NCBI GenBank assembly: GCA_022425565.1
Contig: JAKMFG010000302.1
Span: 1 to 30,329 of the forward strand
Length of the DNA: 30,329 nucleotides
From: Alphaproteobacteria bacterium
Lineage (GTDB): Bacteria; Pseudomonadota; Alphaproteobacteria; Puniceispirillales; Puniceispirillaceae
Reading direction: 5' to 3'
Shown here: positions 1 to 9,824 of the stretch, piece by piece
How positions within the stretch are numbered: the stretch's first letter is position 1
Layout: each line of letters starts with the position of its first letter
The notes under the pieces: model-generated
What the model was told of the DNA's origin: nothing
The model's database searches: none
What the model saw: only the letters and a program-made list of their open reading frames with translations
Made by a program: the position numbers and the translations under genes

Positions 1-2
1 CT

Positions 3-3000
3 GCTGCACCGCATCGCCCGGATTTCGATCCTGTGGTGTCTGTCGATGCTTCGAACCGGCAGGCAGCGGCATCCGATCCGGCATCCTCGGTGTTCGTCTC
101 GGCCAATGCCGGGACGGGTAAGACCAAGCTGCTGACCGATCGTGTTTTACGGCTGATGCTGGATGGGGCGCCGCCAGACAGCATCCTGTGCGTCACCTAT
201 ACCCGTGCTGCGGCGGCAGAGATGCGAAACCGGATATCTGCGATGCTGGCAAGATGGACCGTATCGAAAGCAGAGGTGCTGCTTTCGGATCTTGGTGGAA
301 TGGGAATCAGAACGCCATCACAGGCCATGCTGCAACGCGCCCGCAGCCTGTTTGCCGAGATTCTCGACAATGATGACGGCCCGCGTGTGGAGACGGTGCA
401 TTCCTTCTGCCAGTCGGTGCTGCGCCGGTTTCCGATCGAGGCCGGGATCGTGCCGCAGGCTGAACTCGCTGATGAATTCGAACAGGCTCGCCTGAAGGCC
501 GAGGCGCGCGAGAGCCTGCTCCGTTCGGCCGACCCGGCGCTGGTGACAATGATCGGGCTGATTGCGGCGCAGACCTCTGAGGGCAATGCCGAGGCCATTC
601 TGGACGAGCTGCTGAAGAAAGAGGAGCGGCTGGCATTCCCGGACATGATGCAGAGGCTGCGTGCGCATTTTGTCGAAGACCGCGGATTTGATCCGGAGAG
701 GGATCCGCGGGAGATGGTGGCCGGGGTTATCCGTGATCTGGATATCGAGGGCATTCGCGCTGTTGCAGCGGCACTTGCCGAAAGTGGCGTCGGCGGCCAG
801 ATGAAGCGTGCGTCCAAGATGACGGCCTGGCTTGGCGAGGATGAGGAGGGACGGCGCGGCCATATCGACAGGCTTGTCGATGCCCTGTTCACGAACGAGT
901 TGGCTCCACTTGCCGAAAGAAACCTGTCGAACAAGGATATCCGCGCTGATTTCCCGAATGTGGTCATTGTCCAGCAGACGGCGCAGCAGGTGCTGTCCGG
1001 CATGCTGGCGGCACAGGCAGCGCACCGCTGTTACGAGCTGACAGATGCGCTGTATGCATTCGGCCGGTCCTATCAGGAGCGTTACCGCGCCTTGAAGACC
1101 CAGCGCGGGCTGCTTGACTATGACGATCTGATCCGGCTGACCAACAACATGCTTGCTGACGGCGATGCCGCGCAGTGGGTTGGATGGAAGCTGGATAACG
1201 GCATTCGCCATATGCTTCTCGACGAGGCGCAGGACACCAGTCCGGCGCAATGGCAGCTTCTGCGGCGGCTGAGTGACGAGTTCTTCGAGGCCGGAGAGGC
1301 CCCTGCGGATAACGAGGCCGGCCCCCGCACGCTGTTTGTCGTCGGTGACTTCAAACAGTCGATCTATTCTTTCCAGGGCGCGGACCCGGCAGTGATGGGA
1401 AGCAACCGTGTCGACCTGGCATCGCGCGCTGACATGTTGCATGCGCCGTGGCGCGAGGTCGGGCTTGACGTGTCCTTCCGTTCGGCGCGGCCCATTCTGG
1501 AACTGGTCAACCGTGCGGTGCCAGACCTTGCCGGAATCACTGATGCCCGCATTTCCGAATTTCAGGACCACAGGTCGGCGCGGCGGGATGCCGGCGGCTT
1601 TGTCGAGCTTTGGCCGATCGTCTCCGAGGAAGAGGCGCCTGCTGACCCGCCTGCTTTTGCCCCGCCAGAAATCAGCCAGCCGCGAGACGCCGCCGCTCTG
1701 TCGGCAGCACGGGTCGCCACGACCATCGCCGGCTGGATCGGCAAACGTGCCCTGCCATCGGGCCGGATGATACAGCCCGGCGATATCATGGTGCTGCTTC
1801 GCTCGCGTGGACGCTATCACCGGCTGTTACTGGCGGCGTTGCAACAGGCGGGCATTCCGGTGGCGGGTGCCGACAGGATGTCGCTTGAAGACCAGATCGA
1901 AATTCAGGATTTGCTGGCGCTTGGTGATGTGGTGTGCCTGCCGGAGGATGATCTGCAACTCGCAGCTTTGCTGAAATCACCGCTTTTCGGGATCGACGAG
2001 GCGACGCTGTTTGCCCTTGCCCATGGCCGCCGCAACCGCAGCCTTTATGCACGGCTGATGGCGCATGCTGGAGCCGACAGCAGGTTGGGGATGTTCGCCG
2101 ATACCCTTGGCCGGTATCGACGGCTTGCCGATGAATCCTCGATCTTTGGTTTTTACAGCAGCGTGCTGATTGAGGCACGACAGGAATTCCGGCGCCGGCT
2201 TGGCCCGGCGGTGGATGAGACGCTTGATCATTTCCTTGGCCTTGCACAGGCATTTGGGACGGCAGGCGGGGTATCGCTGACAGCATTTCTTGCACAGGTG
2301 CGGGGCAGTGGTGGCGAGGTGCGACGCGACATGGATGGCGGCAGTGGCAACGAGCTGCGGGTGATGACAATTCATGGAGCCAAGGGCCTTGAGGCACCGG
2401 TGGTTGTGCTTCCCGACATGCTCAAGCCGCGCTCCGGAAAGCCTGACCAGCTTGTCCGCGACCCCGAGACCGGATTTGTCTATTGGGCCCCGGGAACGCT
2501 GCGCCCTGATTTTGTGACAGACGCCAGAGATGCGGCAAAGGCGAGGCGGGAGGAAGAGGAGAACCGCCTTCTCTATGTCGCATTGACCCGCGCCCGTGAC
2601 GGCATCGTGATCGGCGGCTGGCTCTCGAAGAGCAGTCGGACGCTGGAGGGAAGCCATTATGAGGGGCTTGCGGCGGCGATCAGTGGCATCGAGGGTGCGG
2701 CAATGGACGATGCGGGAATTGTCCGCATCGATGAGGTGGCTGGTGATGTGCCGGACGTCATCGACGGTATGAAGGCACCGCCGCCTGTCTGCGAAGGGGT
2801 GGTCGAGACCGAAGCTGTGCCAGAATGGCTGTTCATCCGTGCGCCGGAAGAACCGCGCCCACCACGCCCGTTGCGTCCGTCGCAGCCTGACAGCAGGGCA
2901 GCAAGCACACGTGCGCCCGGCCTCAGGATTGGCGGGGCCTCAGCGGCGCTGGCGCGCGGCAGGCTTGCTCACAAGCTGTTTGAGGTGCTGCCCTCAGTCC

Positions 3001-3437
3001 CTGAAACGGACCGTTCACGCGTTGAGCAGCTGATTCTGGCGGCGCATCGCGAGGTGCCGGAGGGAGAAGCGGTGGCACTGGCAGCAGAGGTCAATGCGGT
3101 GATGGCTATGCCGGCACTGGCACCCGTCTTCGGCGTGTCGGCGATGGCCGAGGTGTCGGTTGCCGGAACGGTCGGCGGAACAGGTGTTGCCGGTCAGATC
3201 GACAGGCTGGTGGTGGACGAGGCGCAGGTTGTCATTGCCGATTTCAAGACCGGGACGCGGCCGTCTGTGACGCCGGCAGACTACCACAGGCAGATGGCGC
3301 TTTACGCCGCTCTGCTGGAGCAGATCTATCCTGATCGCCGAATCGTGACCTGGCTTGTCTGGACAGAAGACTGCTCCGTCGAGGAAATTGACCGCGCTAC
3401 GCGTGATGCGGCACTTGCGGCACTGGCGTCGGGTTGA
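3..3437 (+). CDS. addA: Double-strand break repair helicase-nuclease AddA (5' end probably outside window)
   Basis: This is the UvrD-family helicase plus nuclease subunit of the AddAB complex, which resects double-strand breaks for RecA loading. Numbering from the GTG at 33, Walker A (ANAGTGKT) is at about 24-31, the Walker B-type LLDEAQD near 395, GDFKQSIYSFQGA near 440, the helicase motif TIHGAKGLE near 780 and LLYVALTRAR near 843. A RecB-like nuclease motif (GQIDR...ADFKTG) lies near 1055-1075. The length (1134+ residues) fits the family. The frame stays open to the left edge, and the residues before the GTG (PHRPDFDP) read like AddA N-terminus. No ribosome binding site precedes GTG 33 or 36, so the true start is probably upstream, next to addB outside the window. 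The TGA at 3435-3437 overlaps a putative promoter for trxA. Confidence 0.95.
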   Translation, partial: AAPHRPDFDPVVSVDASNRQAAASDPASSVFVSANAGTGKTKLLTDRVLRLMLDGAPPDSILCVTYTRAAAAEMRNRISAMLARWTVSKAEVLLSDLGGMGIRTPSQAMLQRARSLFAEILDNDDGPRVETVHSFCQSVLRRFPIEAGIVPQAELADEFEQARLKAEARESLLRSADPALVTMIGLIAAQTSEGNAEAILDELLKKEERLAFPDMMQRLRAHFVEDRGFDPERDPREMVAGVIRDLDIEGIRAVAAALAESGVGGQMKRASKMTAWLGEDEEGRRGHIDRLVDALFTNELAPLAERNLSNKDIRADFPNVVIVQQTAQQVLSGMLAAQAAHRCYELTDALYAFGRSYQERYRALKTQRGLLDYDDLIRLTNNMLADGDAAQWVGWKLDNGIRHMLLDEAQDTSPAQWQLLRRLSDEFFEAGEAPADNEAGPRTLFVVGDFKQSIYSFQGADPAVMGSNRVDLASRADMLHAPWREVGLDVSFRSARPILELVNRAVPDLAGITDARISEFQDHRSARRDAGGFVELWPIVSEEEAPADPPAFAPPEISQPRDAAALSAARVATTIAGWIGKRALPSGRMIQPGDIMVLLRSRGRYHRLLLAALQQAGIPVAGADRMSLEDQIEIQDLLALGDVVCLPEDDLQLAALLKSPLFGIDEATLFALAHGRRNRSLYARLMAHAGADSRLGMFADTLGRYRRLADESSIFGFYSSVLIEARQEFRRRLGPAVDETLDHFLGLAQAFGTAGGVSLTAFLAQVRGSGGEVRRDMDGGSGNELRVMTIHGAKGLEAPVVVLPDMLKPRSGKPDQLVRDPETGFVYWAPGTLRPDFVTDARDAAKARREEEENRLLYVALTRARDGIVIGGWLSKSSRTLEGSHYEGLAAAISGIEGAAMDDAGIVRIDEVAGDVPDVIDGMKAPPPVCEGVVETEAVPEWLFIRAPEEPRPPRPLRPSQPDSRAASTRAPGLRIGGASAALARGRLAHKLFEVLPSVPETDRSRVEQLILAAHREVPEGEAVALAAEVNAVMAMPALAPVFGVSAMAEVSVAGTVGGTGVAGQIDRLVVDEAQVVIADFKTGTRPSVTPADYHRQMALYAALLEQIYPDRRIVTWLVWTEDCSVEEIDRATRDAALAALASG

Positions 3438-3462
3438 CGGGTCGGTGCCTGCCTCCTACCTT
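3434..3462 (+). promoter_or_regulatory. Putative sigma70-type promoter for trxA
   Basis: TTGACG (3434-3439), a 17-nt spacer and TACCTT (3457-3462) lie about 50 nt before the trxA start. The -35 box overlaps the addA stop codon. This is a pattern match only. Confidence 0.35.
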
Positions 3463-3515
3463 GTGGATGTCGGCGGTGGGCCGGCAGGCGCAATGCACCG
3501 AGGGAGCATCTGGAT

Positions 3516-3839
3516 ATGGCAACGAACAAGACAACTGATGGCGATTTTTCCACTGACGTACTTCAGGCGGAAAAGCCCGTGCTCGTTGATTTCTGGGCGG
3601 AATGGTGCGGACCCTGCAAGGCCATTGGGCCGGCACTTGAAGAACTGAGCGACGCGCATGGCGATGCCATTTCGATCGTCAAGCTCAACATCGACGAGAA
3701 TCCGCTGACACCACAGCAATATAATGTGCGCGGCATTCCCACCCTTCTGATTTTCAAGGGTGGCGAAGTTGTCGCCGAGAAGATTGGCGCGGTGCCGAAG
3801 TCACAGCTGGAAGCCTGGATCACCAGCAGCATCGCCTGA
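3516..3839 (+). CDS. trxA: Thioredoxin 1
   Basis: Thioredoxin is the cytoplasmic disulfide reductase that supplies electrons to ribonucleotide reductase, peroxiredoxins and other thiol enzymes. The 107-residue product is the normal length of a single-domain thioredoxin. The active site WCGPC is at residues 30-34, preceded by VDFWAEW, and the cis-proline segment RGIPT has Pro75. There is no signal peptide, so it should be cytoplasmic. The gene lies 78 nt after addA on the same strand and converges with folC, whose stop is only 23 nt away with no obvious terminator between them. Proximity of addA, trxA and folC is common in alphaproteobacteria. Identification is secure. Confidence 0.96.
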   Translation: MATNKTTDGDFSTDVLQAEKPVLVDFWAEWCGPCKAIGPALEELSDAHGDAISIVKLNIDENPLTPQQYNVRGIPTLLIFKGGEVVAEKIGAVPKSQLEAWITSSIA

Positions 3840-3862
3840 TTGAATCGCCATTTGGCTGGGCG

Positions 3863-5182
3863 TCAGTTCGGCAGCGTACCGTTCGCTGCCAGGACGTGGC
3901 CCGCCAGATACAGCGAACCACAAATCATCACTGGACGGTCGGTGCCGCCTGACCCGCCAGCAATGGCCTGAAGCGCCCCGGCAACAGACGGTGCAGCGCG
4001 CGCGGCCGTGTGCATGGTGGCGGCTTCTGCAGCAAGGGTCTCGGCAGGCAGGCTTGCTGGCTGGTCCGGAATGGCAACACAATTGATCGACTCAGCGAGT
4101 GGTGCGATTCGTGACAGGAACTCCGACGCCGGGCGTGTGTTAAGCGCGCCGCAGATGAAATGCCAGTTGCCTTTCTCGATGGAGGGCAGCGCCGCGGCAA
4201 GTGCCGCCGCACCATGTGCGTTATGCGCCCCGTCAATCCAGACGGGCTGGTGCAGAAGCGAGGTCAGTGATCCGTCGGCAAGGCGGTGAAGCCGCCCCGG
4301 CCACACGGTTTGCGTGACACCTTCTGCAAGTGCTTGTGCTGGAATTTCGGGCATGGCGAGGGTGAGGGCGACCGTGGCGAGGGCGGCGTTCGCCTGCTGA
4401 TGCGCCCCGCGAAGGGCTGGTGCGGGAAGGGTAACCGCCCCGCCGTCCAGCTCGATCGCCACGCCGCCATCAATAAGGGGCTTCCAGCCAATATCTGTGC
4501 CCATGATGACGAGAGGGGCGCCAATCGTACCGGCATGGTCCTGCAGTGCGGCCAGCGCATCATCTTCCTGCGCTGCCGCAACGCAGGGCACGTCCGGCCG
4601 CATGATGCCGGCCTTCTGACTGGCGATACCGCCTATGTCACCGCCGAGGAAATGCTCATGGTCGCGCGCAATCGGGGTGATCACGGTCGCGGCAGGACTG
4701 TCCAGCACATTGGTTGAATCAAGTGCGCCACCAAGTCCGGTCTCGAGAAGAAGAAGGTCTGCATCCACGCGCGAGAATGCGAGGAACGCGGCGGCCGTGG
4801 TGACCTCAAAGAAGGTCACGGGCGTATCGCCATTCGCGGTTTCGACCTCTTCCAGAAGATCGGCAAGGGCGCCGTCGGCAATCAGGCTGCCGGCAAGGCG
4901 GATGCGTTCATTGAAACGGCAAAGATGCGGCGAGGCATAGACATGGACGCGAAGGCCCGCTGCCTCGGCCATGGCGCGCATCGTTGCGATTACGGACCCC
5001 TTGCCGTTTGTTCCGGCAACATGGATGACTGGTGGAAGCCTGTGGTGAGGGTTGCCGAGCCGTGCCAGCAAATCGCGGGTACGGTCCAGCCCCAGATCAA
5101 TCAGTTTCGGGTGAAGGGCGGCAAGCCGCTCAAGCGCCGCGCTCGCGCGTGCACTGTCATCGCCGGAGACCGGTGGTGTCAT
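3863..5182 (-). CDS. folC: Bifunctional dihydrofolate synthase / folylpolyglutamate synthase
   Basis: FolC is a Mur-ligase-family ATP-dependent enzyme that adds L-glutamate to dihydropteroate and then extends the polyglutamate tail of folates in the cytoplasm. The 439-residue product has the family P-loop HVAGTNGKGSV at about residues 54-64. A segment reading LLETGLGGALDSTN follows, typical of FolC, and WIDGAHNAHG marks the C-terminal ligase domain. The ATG overlaps the accD stop codon by one base (TGATG), indicating translational coupling. It is the last gene of the minus-strand trp-accD-folC run. Confidence 0.95.
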   Translation of the reverse strand: MTPPVSGDDSARASAALERLAALHPKLIDLGLDRTRDLLARLGNPHHRLPPVIHVAGTNGKGSVIATMRAMAEAAGLRVHVYASPHLCRFNERIRLAGSLIADGALADLLEEVETANGDTPVTFFEVTTAAAFLAFSRVDADLLLLETGLGGALDSTNVLDSPAATVITPIARDHEHFLGGDIGGIASQKAGIMRPDVPCVAAAQEDDALAALQDHAGTIGAPLVIMGTDIGWKPLIDGGVAIELDGGAVTLPAPALRGAHQQANAALATVALTLAMPEIPAQALAEGVTQTVWPGRLHRLADGSLTSLLHQPVWIDGAHNAHGAAALAAALPSIEKGNWHFICGALNTRPASEFLSRIAPLAESINCVAIPDQPASLPAETLAAEAATMHTAARAAPSVAGALQAIAGGSGGTDRPVMICGSLYLAGHVLAANGTLPN

Positions 5183-6051
5183 CAGGCGGCCCGCGTTGCC
5201 TTGCGCTGGCCCATCAGGAAGCCGAGGACACGGCCCAAGAACTCAGGCTGCTCGGCGCGTGGCACGACGCTGTCGACCATGCCGTGATCCTGAAGATATT
5301 CGGCTGTCTGAAAATCCTCGGGCAGCTTCTCGCGAACTGTTTCCTCGATAACGCGGCGGCCGGCAAACCCGATGATGGCGCCCGGTTCGGCAATCTGCAG
5401 GTCGCCAAGCATCGCAAAGGAGGCTGTCACGCCGCCGGTTGTCGGATGCGCCAGAAGAACGATATGCGGCAGGCCAGCATTTCTGACCTTCTCGACGGCC
5501 AGAATGGTGCGCGGAAGCTGCATCAATGACAGCACGCCTTCCTGCATGCGCGCGCCGCCCGTGGACGGCACGGTGATCAGTGCCGCACCATGCTCGACCG
5601 CGGCCTCGGCGGCGGCGATGATGCCATTGCCGACCATGCGCCCCATCGACCCGCCCATGAAGCGGAAGTCGAAGGCCGCCATCACAACCTTCTGGTCACC
5701 GATGGTGCCATGGGCGACAGCGATGGCATCGTTGATGCCGGTCTTTGTGCGGGTGTCCTTCAGTCGGTCGGCATAGCGGCGGGTGTCACGGAATTTCAAC
5801 GGGTCGTCTTCGATCGGCTTCAGCGCGACGGTTTCGAAGACACCCTTGTCAAAGGTCATGGCGAACCGCGCTTCGGGCGGCAGCGGGGCGTGGTTTCCGC
5901 AGGTCGAGCAGCAATTGTTTGCCTGTTCGAACTCGCGGTGGAAAATCATCTGGCCGCAGGATTTGCACTTGATCCACAGATTGTCGGGAACGTCGTTCGC
6001 GCTCACAAGTGCCTTGATCTTCGGCAGTACCGCGTTGGTGATCCAGTTCAT
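5182..6051 (-). CDS. accD: Acetyl-CoA carboxylase carboxyltransferase subunit beta
   Basis: AccD is the zinc-containing beta subunit of the carboxyltransferase half of acetyl-CoA carboxylase; with AccA it makes malonyl-CoA for fatty-acid synthesis. The N-terminal four-cysteine zinc ribbon is visible (C29-x2-C32 and C48-x2-C51). It is followed by the crotonase-like carboxyltransferase core, including FRFMGGSMG and the GGARMQEG segment. The 289-residue length is normal. The start has a good ribosome binding site (AAGGGG, 7 nt spacing). It lies 112 nt downstream of trpA and is coupled to folC, as in many alphaproteobacteria. Confidence 0.96.
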   Translation of the reverse strand: MNWITNAVLPKIKALVSANDVPDNLWIKCKSCGQMIFHREFEQANNCCSTCGNHAPLPPEARFAMTFDKGVFETVALKPIEDDPLKFRDTRRYADRLKDTRTKTGINDAIAVAHGTIGDQKVVMAAFDFRFMGGSMGRMVGNGIIAAAEAAVEHGAALITVPSTGGARMQEGVLSLMQLPRTILAVEKVRNAGLPHIVLLAHPTTGGVTASFAMLGDLQIAEPGAIIGFAGRRVIEETVREKLPEDFQTAEYLQDHGMVDSVVPRAEQPEFLGRVLGFLMGQRKATRAA

Positions 6052-6163
6052 GAACTAACCCCTTACCCTTTGCCGATGCCAGTGTGTTCAGGCGGCATGT
6101 CCGGCAGGCATACAGCAAAATAATGCCGCAGCGCTAGCGGTTTTGACCGGAACTTCTGTCCGA

Positions 6164-6991
6164 TCAGCCGGTCTTTCCGGCTACACCCTTGGCAAGGTCG
6201 CCCACAAATGCGGCGATTTTGGACACGATTTCGGGTGTGCCCCTGCCGTCTTCGCCAAGGTTGCCGGCAATGATCTCGACGACTGCCGATCCGACGATGG
6301 CCCCATCGCTGAGCGAGGCGGCCTCGCCGGCCTGCTCGGGTGTGCGGATGCCAAAGCCGGTAACGACGGGAAGGTCGGTGGCGGCGGAAATGCGCTTGTA
6401 AGCTGCCGAGATGCTGTCGGCGGCGGCACTGCTGGTGCCGGTAATGCCGGTGATCGCGACGTAATAGACAAAGCCGCTTGCAGAGCCGAGGACGACTGGA
6501 AGCCGCTTGGCATCGCTTGTCGGGGTGACAAGACGGATAAAATCGAGGCCGGCTGCAGTGGCCGGTTCGCACAGCTCGTCATCTTCTTCTGGCGGCAGAT
6601 CGACCACGATCAGCCCATCGACCCCGGCGTCGGATGCTTCGGCGAGGAAGCGGTCCACACCATAGATATAGATCGGGTTGTAATAGCCCATCAGAACCAG
6701 CGGCGTATCGGGATGGCGCTGACGGAAACCACGCGCGATCTCAAGCGTACCGGCAAGTGTCATGCCGTTCGTCAGGGCACGAAGGGATGCTGCCTGGATG
6801 GCGGGCCCGTCCGCCATCGGGTCGGAGAAGGGCATGCCAAGCTCGACAATATCGACATTGGCTTCGACAAGCGCGTCAAGAATTTGTGCCGACGTGCCCT
6901 CGTCAGGGTCGCCTGCGGTCACGAAGACGCCGAGGATGCCGCGACCTTCGGCTTTGGCATTGGCAAAGGCGGTCTTGATACGTGAACTCAT
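6164..6991 (-). CDS. trpA: Tryptophan synthase alpha chain
   Basis: TrpA cleaves indole-3-glycerol phosphate to indole and glyceraldehyde 3-phosphate; indole is channelled to TrpB in the alpha2beta2 complex. The 275-residue protein has the catalytic pair at Glu50 ([13 protein letters not shown]) and Asp61 (MADGPAIQ). It also has the VDLPPEE segment and the C-terminal GFGIRTPEQ phosphate-binding region of the TIM barrel. It starts 33 nt downstream of trpB in the same operon. No attenuator-like leader is seen in front of the trpFBA genes. Confidence 0.97.
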   Translation of the reverse strand: MSSRIKTAFANAKAEGRGILGVFVTAGDPDEGTSAQILDALVEANVDIVELGMPFSDPMADGPAIQAASLRALTNGMTLAGTLEIARGFRQRHPDTPLVLMGYYNPIYIYGVDRFLAEASDAGVDGLIVVDLPPEEDDELCEPATAAGLDFIRLVTPTSDAKRLPVVLGSASGFVYYVAITGITGTSSAAADSISAAYKRISAATDLPVVTGFGIRTPEQAGEAASLSDGAIVGSAVVEIIAGNLGEDGRGTPEIVSKIAAFVGDLAKGVAGKTG

Positions 6992-7024
6992 GAGTTTGTC
7001 TTTCCGTATTGGCAGCAGGCTTGT

Positions 7025-8248
7025 CTAGAGCTTGCCGCGTTCCTCAAGCATGGGAAGCACTGCGCCGAGATCCTTGTCGCCGCGGCCGCACATGTTGAGG
7101 ATGACGATCTTGTCCTTGTCCATATCGCCGATGATAGTGCCGACAAAGGAAAGGGCGTGCGAAGGCTCCAGTGCCGGAATGATGCCTTCGAGCCGCGAGC
7201 AGAGATGGAAGGCGTCGAGCGCTTCCTCGTCGGTGGCGCTGACATAATTCACCCGCTTCTGGTCGTGAAGCCAGGCATGTTCCGGCCCAATCCCGGGGTA
7301 GTCGAGTCCGGCGGAAATCGAATGTGCATCGATGATCTGCCCGTCATCGTCCTGCAGCAGATAAGTGCGGTTGCCGTGGAGAACGCCGGGTGTGCCGCCG
7401 GTCAGCGATGCAGCGTGAAGGCCGGACGGAATGCCCTTTCCGGCTGCCTCGACGCCGTAGATCGTCACATCTTCCTCATCGAGGAACGGGTGGAACAGTC
7501 CCATGGCGTTTGATCCGCCGCCGATACAGGCAACGATGCTGTCGGGAAGGCGTCCCTCGGCATCCATGATCTGCTGGCGCGCTTCAATGCCGATGACCGA
7601 CTGGAAGTCACGCACCATCTGCGGGTAAGGGTGCGGTCCGGCGACAGTTCCGATGATGTAGAAATGGGTCTCGGCATTCGCCACCCAGTAGCGGAGCGCC
7701 TCGTTCATCGCGTCTTTCAGCGTGCCGGTTCCAGAGGTCACCGGGTGAACCTTTGCGCCAAGAAGGCGCATCCTGTCGACATTCGGCTTCTGACGGCGAA
7801 CGTCCTCCTCGCCCATGAAAACCTCGCACTCCATGTCGAACAGCGCACAGGCCGTAGCGGTTGCCACGCCATGCTGGCCGGCACCGGTCTCGGCAATGAT
7901 CCTGGTCTTGCCCATGCGTTTGGCGAGAAGTGCCTGTCCCAGCACATTGTTGATCTTGTGCGCGCCGGTGTGGTTCAGCTCATCACGTTTCAGATACAGT
8001 TTTGCGCCGCCATAATGCGCTGTCAGTCGTTCGGCGAAATAGAGCGGGCTCGGCCGGCCGACATAATGTGTCTGGTAATAGAGGAGCTCCCTGGCGAAAT
8101 CGTCATCTGCGCAGGCCGCCTTGTAGGCGCCTTCCACTTGCAGGATTAGCGGCATCAGGGTTTCGGCGACAAACCGCCCGCCATGCATGCCGAAACGGCC
8201 GCGCTCGTCGGGCTGATTGCGAAGGGAATTGAGGTTGACGTCGGTCAT
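7025..8248 (-). CDS. trpB: Tryptophan synthase beta chain
   Basis: TrpB is the PLP enzyme that condenses indole with L-serine to make tryptophan. The frame is open back to 8416, but family N-termini match [20 protein letters not shown], so the ATG at 8246-8248 is chosen. That gives 407 residues, the usual size. The PLP-binding lysine is K98 in HTGAHKINN, and the phosphate loop reads GGGSNAMG. A modest GGACGA element precedes this ATG. The 67 nt between trpF and this start hold no recognisable leader peptide. Confidence 0.96.
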   Translation of the reverse strand: MTDVNLNSLRNQPDERGRFGMHGGRFVAETLMPLILQVEGAYKAACADDDFARELLYYQTHYVGRPSPLYFAERLTAHYGGAKLYLKRDELNHTGAHKINNVLGQALLAKRMGKTRIIAETGAGQHGVATATACALFDMECEVFMGEEDVRRQKPNVDRMRLLGAKVHPVTSGTGTLKDAMNEALRYWVANAETHFYIIGTVAGPHPYPQMVRDFQSVIGIEARQQIMDAEGRLPDSIVACIGGGSNAMGLFHPFLDEEDVTIYGVEAAGKGIPSGLHAASLTGGTPGVLHGNRTYLLQDDDGQIIDAHSISAGLDYPGIGPEHAWLHDQKRVNYVSATDEEALDAFHLCSRLEGIIPALEPSHALSFVGTIIGDMDKDKIVILNMCGRGDKDLGAVLPMLEERGKL

Positions 8249-8315
8249 GATTCGTCCGGACTGTGTCGATTGGGGGTCGTCTGCTGGGCATAACCCGTTG
8301 GGAAGGGATATAAAA

Positions 8316-8975
8316 CTACCCCAACTGGGCTCTGGATACAAAGTTACGAATGCGGTCTGCGTCCTTTTTTCCGGGTGCAGATTCGACACCGCTCGACACG
8401 TCGATGGCGGTGGCACCGGTCACGGCGATGGCACGGTCGATATTGTCGATGGAAAGTCCACCAGCCAGCATCCAGCGGGTCTTGCCGGCGTGGTCGGCAA
8501 GAAGGGTCCAGTCAAATATATGGCCGGTACCGCCGGGCAGCCCGCCCGGGTCACCCTTGGCATCAAACAAAAGCCAGTCGGCGATGTCTTCCCATTCGCG
8601 GCAGGCGGCGAGATCCTCGGGACCGGCGACGCGAATGGCACGTATCAGCGGCAGGCCGAAGCGTGCCCGGATGGCGGCCGCCCGTTCCGGAGTCTCGCTG
8701 CCATGAAGCTGGATCAGATGCGGGCGTGCGGCCGCGACGACTTTCTCAAGTTCGGCATCATCCATATCGACGGTGAGAGCCACGCGCGCCGGCCCGTCGC
8801 TGTAACGGTCAGCATGGTCGGCGAGGGTGCCGGCTTCTTGCATGGACAGGTGCCGCGGTGATCGTGGGAAAAACACCATGCCGACAAAGGCTGCGCCGGC
8901 AGCCTTGCAGGCGTCGTAATCATCAACTGTACGGATGCCGCAGATTTTCACATCGACAGGCGTGCCTGCACTCAT
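8316..8975 (-). CDS. trpF: Phosphoribosylanthranilate isomerase
   Basis: TrpF catalyses the Amadori rearrangement of phosphoribosylanthranilate to CdRP in tryptophan synthesis. The 219-residue TIM barrel has the catalytic cysteine at C12 in KICGIRT, the [13 protein letters not shown] strand and the [11 protein letters not shown] segment carrying the catalytic aspartate. The GGLSIDN and DVSSGVES segments bind phosphate at the C-terminal end. Its ATG overlaps the lapA stop in an ATGA arrangement. trpC, trpD and trpE are not in the window. Confidence 0.95.
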   Translation of the reverse strand: MSAGTPVDVKICGIRTVDDYDACKAAGAAFVGMVFFPRSPRHLSMQEAGTLADHADRYSDGPARVALTVDMDDAELEKVVAAARPHLIQLHGSETPERAAAIRARFGLPLIRAIRVAGPEDLAACREWEDIADWLLFDAKGDPGGLPGGTGHIFDWTLLADHAGKTRWMLAGGLSIDNIDRAIAVTGATAIDVSSGVESAPGKKDADRIRNFVSRAQLG

Positions 8976-9322
8976 GACAGTCTCCGTGATGGTGGCAGCT
9001 CAGGCTGCTTCGGGTCGGCGCTGGCGCCAGCAAGCTGGTCCTCGGCAGTGGCGGCGCGTTTCTCGGCTTTGCCAAGGCGGCGTTGCAGAGCCCAGTTCCG
9101 GGTGCGTGCGGCGACGAGCGAAAGCCAGACAATGCCGCCGCCGAACAGGGCGCCGGTCGCCATCGCACCAATGACGAGTATCCAGGCTGCAATCTCCAGT
9201 TGGCCGGTGAAGGGCCAGAACTGCAGCGTCACCTGCTGTGTGTTGGAAACGGCAAACACCATCGCCAGGCTTATGGCGGCAATGGTGATGATCAACCAGA
9301 GAAAGCGGCCGATGAAGTGCAT
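8972..9322 (-). CDS. lapA: LapA-family inner-membrane protein (DUF1049)
   Basis: The 116-residue protein has two hydrophobic segments (about residues 8-25 and 44-69) separated by the typical SNTQQVTLQFWP segment of LapA/DUF1049. A charged tail with a short coiled-coil tendency (about 70-100) follows. In enterobacteria LapA works with LapB in controlling LPS synthesis; in alphaproteobacteria the gene regularly sits between ihfB and trpF, as here. It starts 11 nt after the ihfB stop and overlaps trpF by 4 nt. The exact role in this lineage is inferred from the family. Confidence 0.85.
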   Translation of the reverse strand: MHFIGRFLWLIITIAAISLAMVFAVSNTQQVTLQFWPFTGQLEIAAWILVIGAMATGALFGGGIVWLSLVAARTRNWALQRRLGKAEKRAATAEDQLAGASADPKQPELPPSRRLS

Positions 9323-9333
9323 CGCAAAGCTCG

Positions 9334-9612
9334 TCAGCGGTTAAGCCGCTCGCGCATACCCTTGCCCATCTTGAAAAACGGCACTTTCTTATCGGCAACT
9401 TCAACGCTGGCACCGGTACGCGGGTTGCGTCCGACGCGGGCTTTGCGCTCGCGCACGGAAAAAGCGCCAAAACCGCGAAGTTCCACTCTGTCACCGCGTT
9501 CCAGTGCACCACCGATCTCGTCAAGGATTGTGGCGACGAGACGTTCGATGTCCCGATGGTACAGCGCAGGGTTCTTGGCAGCCAACCTGGCGATCAGTTC
9601 AGAGCGTGTCAC
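9334..9612 (-). CDS. ihfB: Integration host factor subunit beta
   Basis: IHF-beta is a DNA-bending HU-family protein that pairs with IHF-alpha. The family N-terminus normally reads [11 protein letters not shown], so the GTG at 9610-9612 ([15 protein letters not shown]) is preferred, giving 92 residues. Two in-frame ATGs upstream (9660 and 9684) would add a poorly conserved stretch. The DNA-contact beta-arm is present with the intercalating proline (RVGRNPRTG, about residues 58-66), and the product ends [13 protein letters not shown]. The rpsA terminator lies upstream, so ihfB probably has its own promoter in 9613-9765, but I see no convincing one. Confidence 0.93.
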   Translation of the reverse strand: MTRSELIARLAAKNPALYHRDIERLVATILDEIGGALERGDRVELRGFGAFSVRERKARVGRNPRTGASVEVADKKVPFFKMGKGMRERLNR

Positions 9613-9765
9613 TGGCCCCACCCGAGGTAAAACTAGAAAATTCCGATAGATACCTTGCATGCTGACCGGGAAGAGGTCAACCACATTGCCCCGGCGACAA
9701 GGGGAATCAGTGCCAAATTGCCTGGAGAATCGTCCCGAATTTACCAGTTCGGTCGTAATTCAGGC

Positions 9766-9803
9766 AAAAAAAGAGCGGACCAGCACGTTTTGTACTGGTC
9801 CGC
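9766..9803 (-). terminator. Rho-independent terminator after rpsA
   Basis: On the minus strand, 21 nt after the rpsA stop, a 12-bp stem with one G-T pair (9792-9803 with 9775-9786) closes a 5-nt loop. An almost uninterrupted T-run follows (A-run 9766-9772 on the plus strand). It separates rpsA from ihfB-lapA-trp. Confidence 0.9.
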
Positions 9804-9824
9804 CCGATTTGAGAGACGGCGATA

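Noticed and set aside
318..1820. 500-residue minus-strand frame inside addA
   Set aside because: Antisense shadow; the plus frame carries all helicase motifs.
6100..6150. Possible terminator between trpA and accD on the minus strand
   Set aside because: Only a 4-bp stem (CCGC/GCGG) followed by a broken T-rich stretch; too weak to call.
8249..8315. Possible trp leader peptide or attenuator before trpB
   Set aside because: No run of Trp codons, no terminator/antiterminator pair, and the trp genes sit inside a longer co-directional run.
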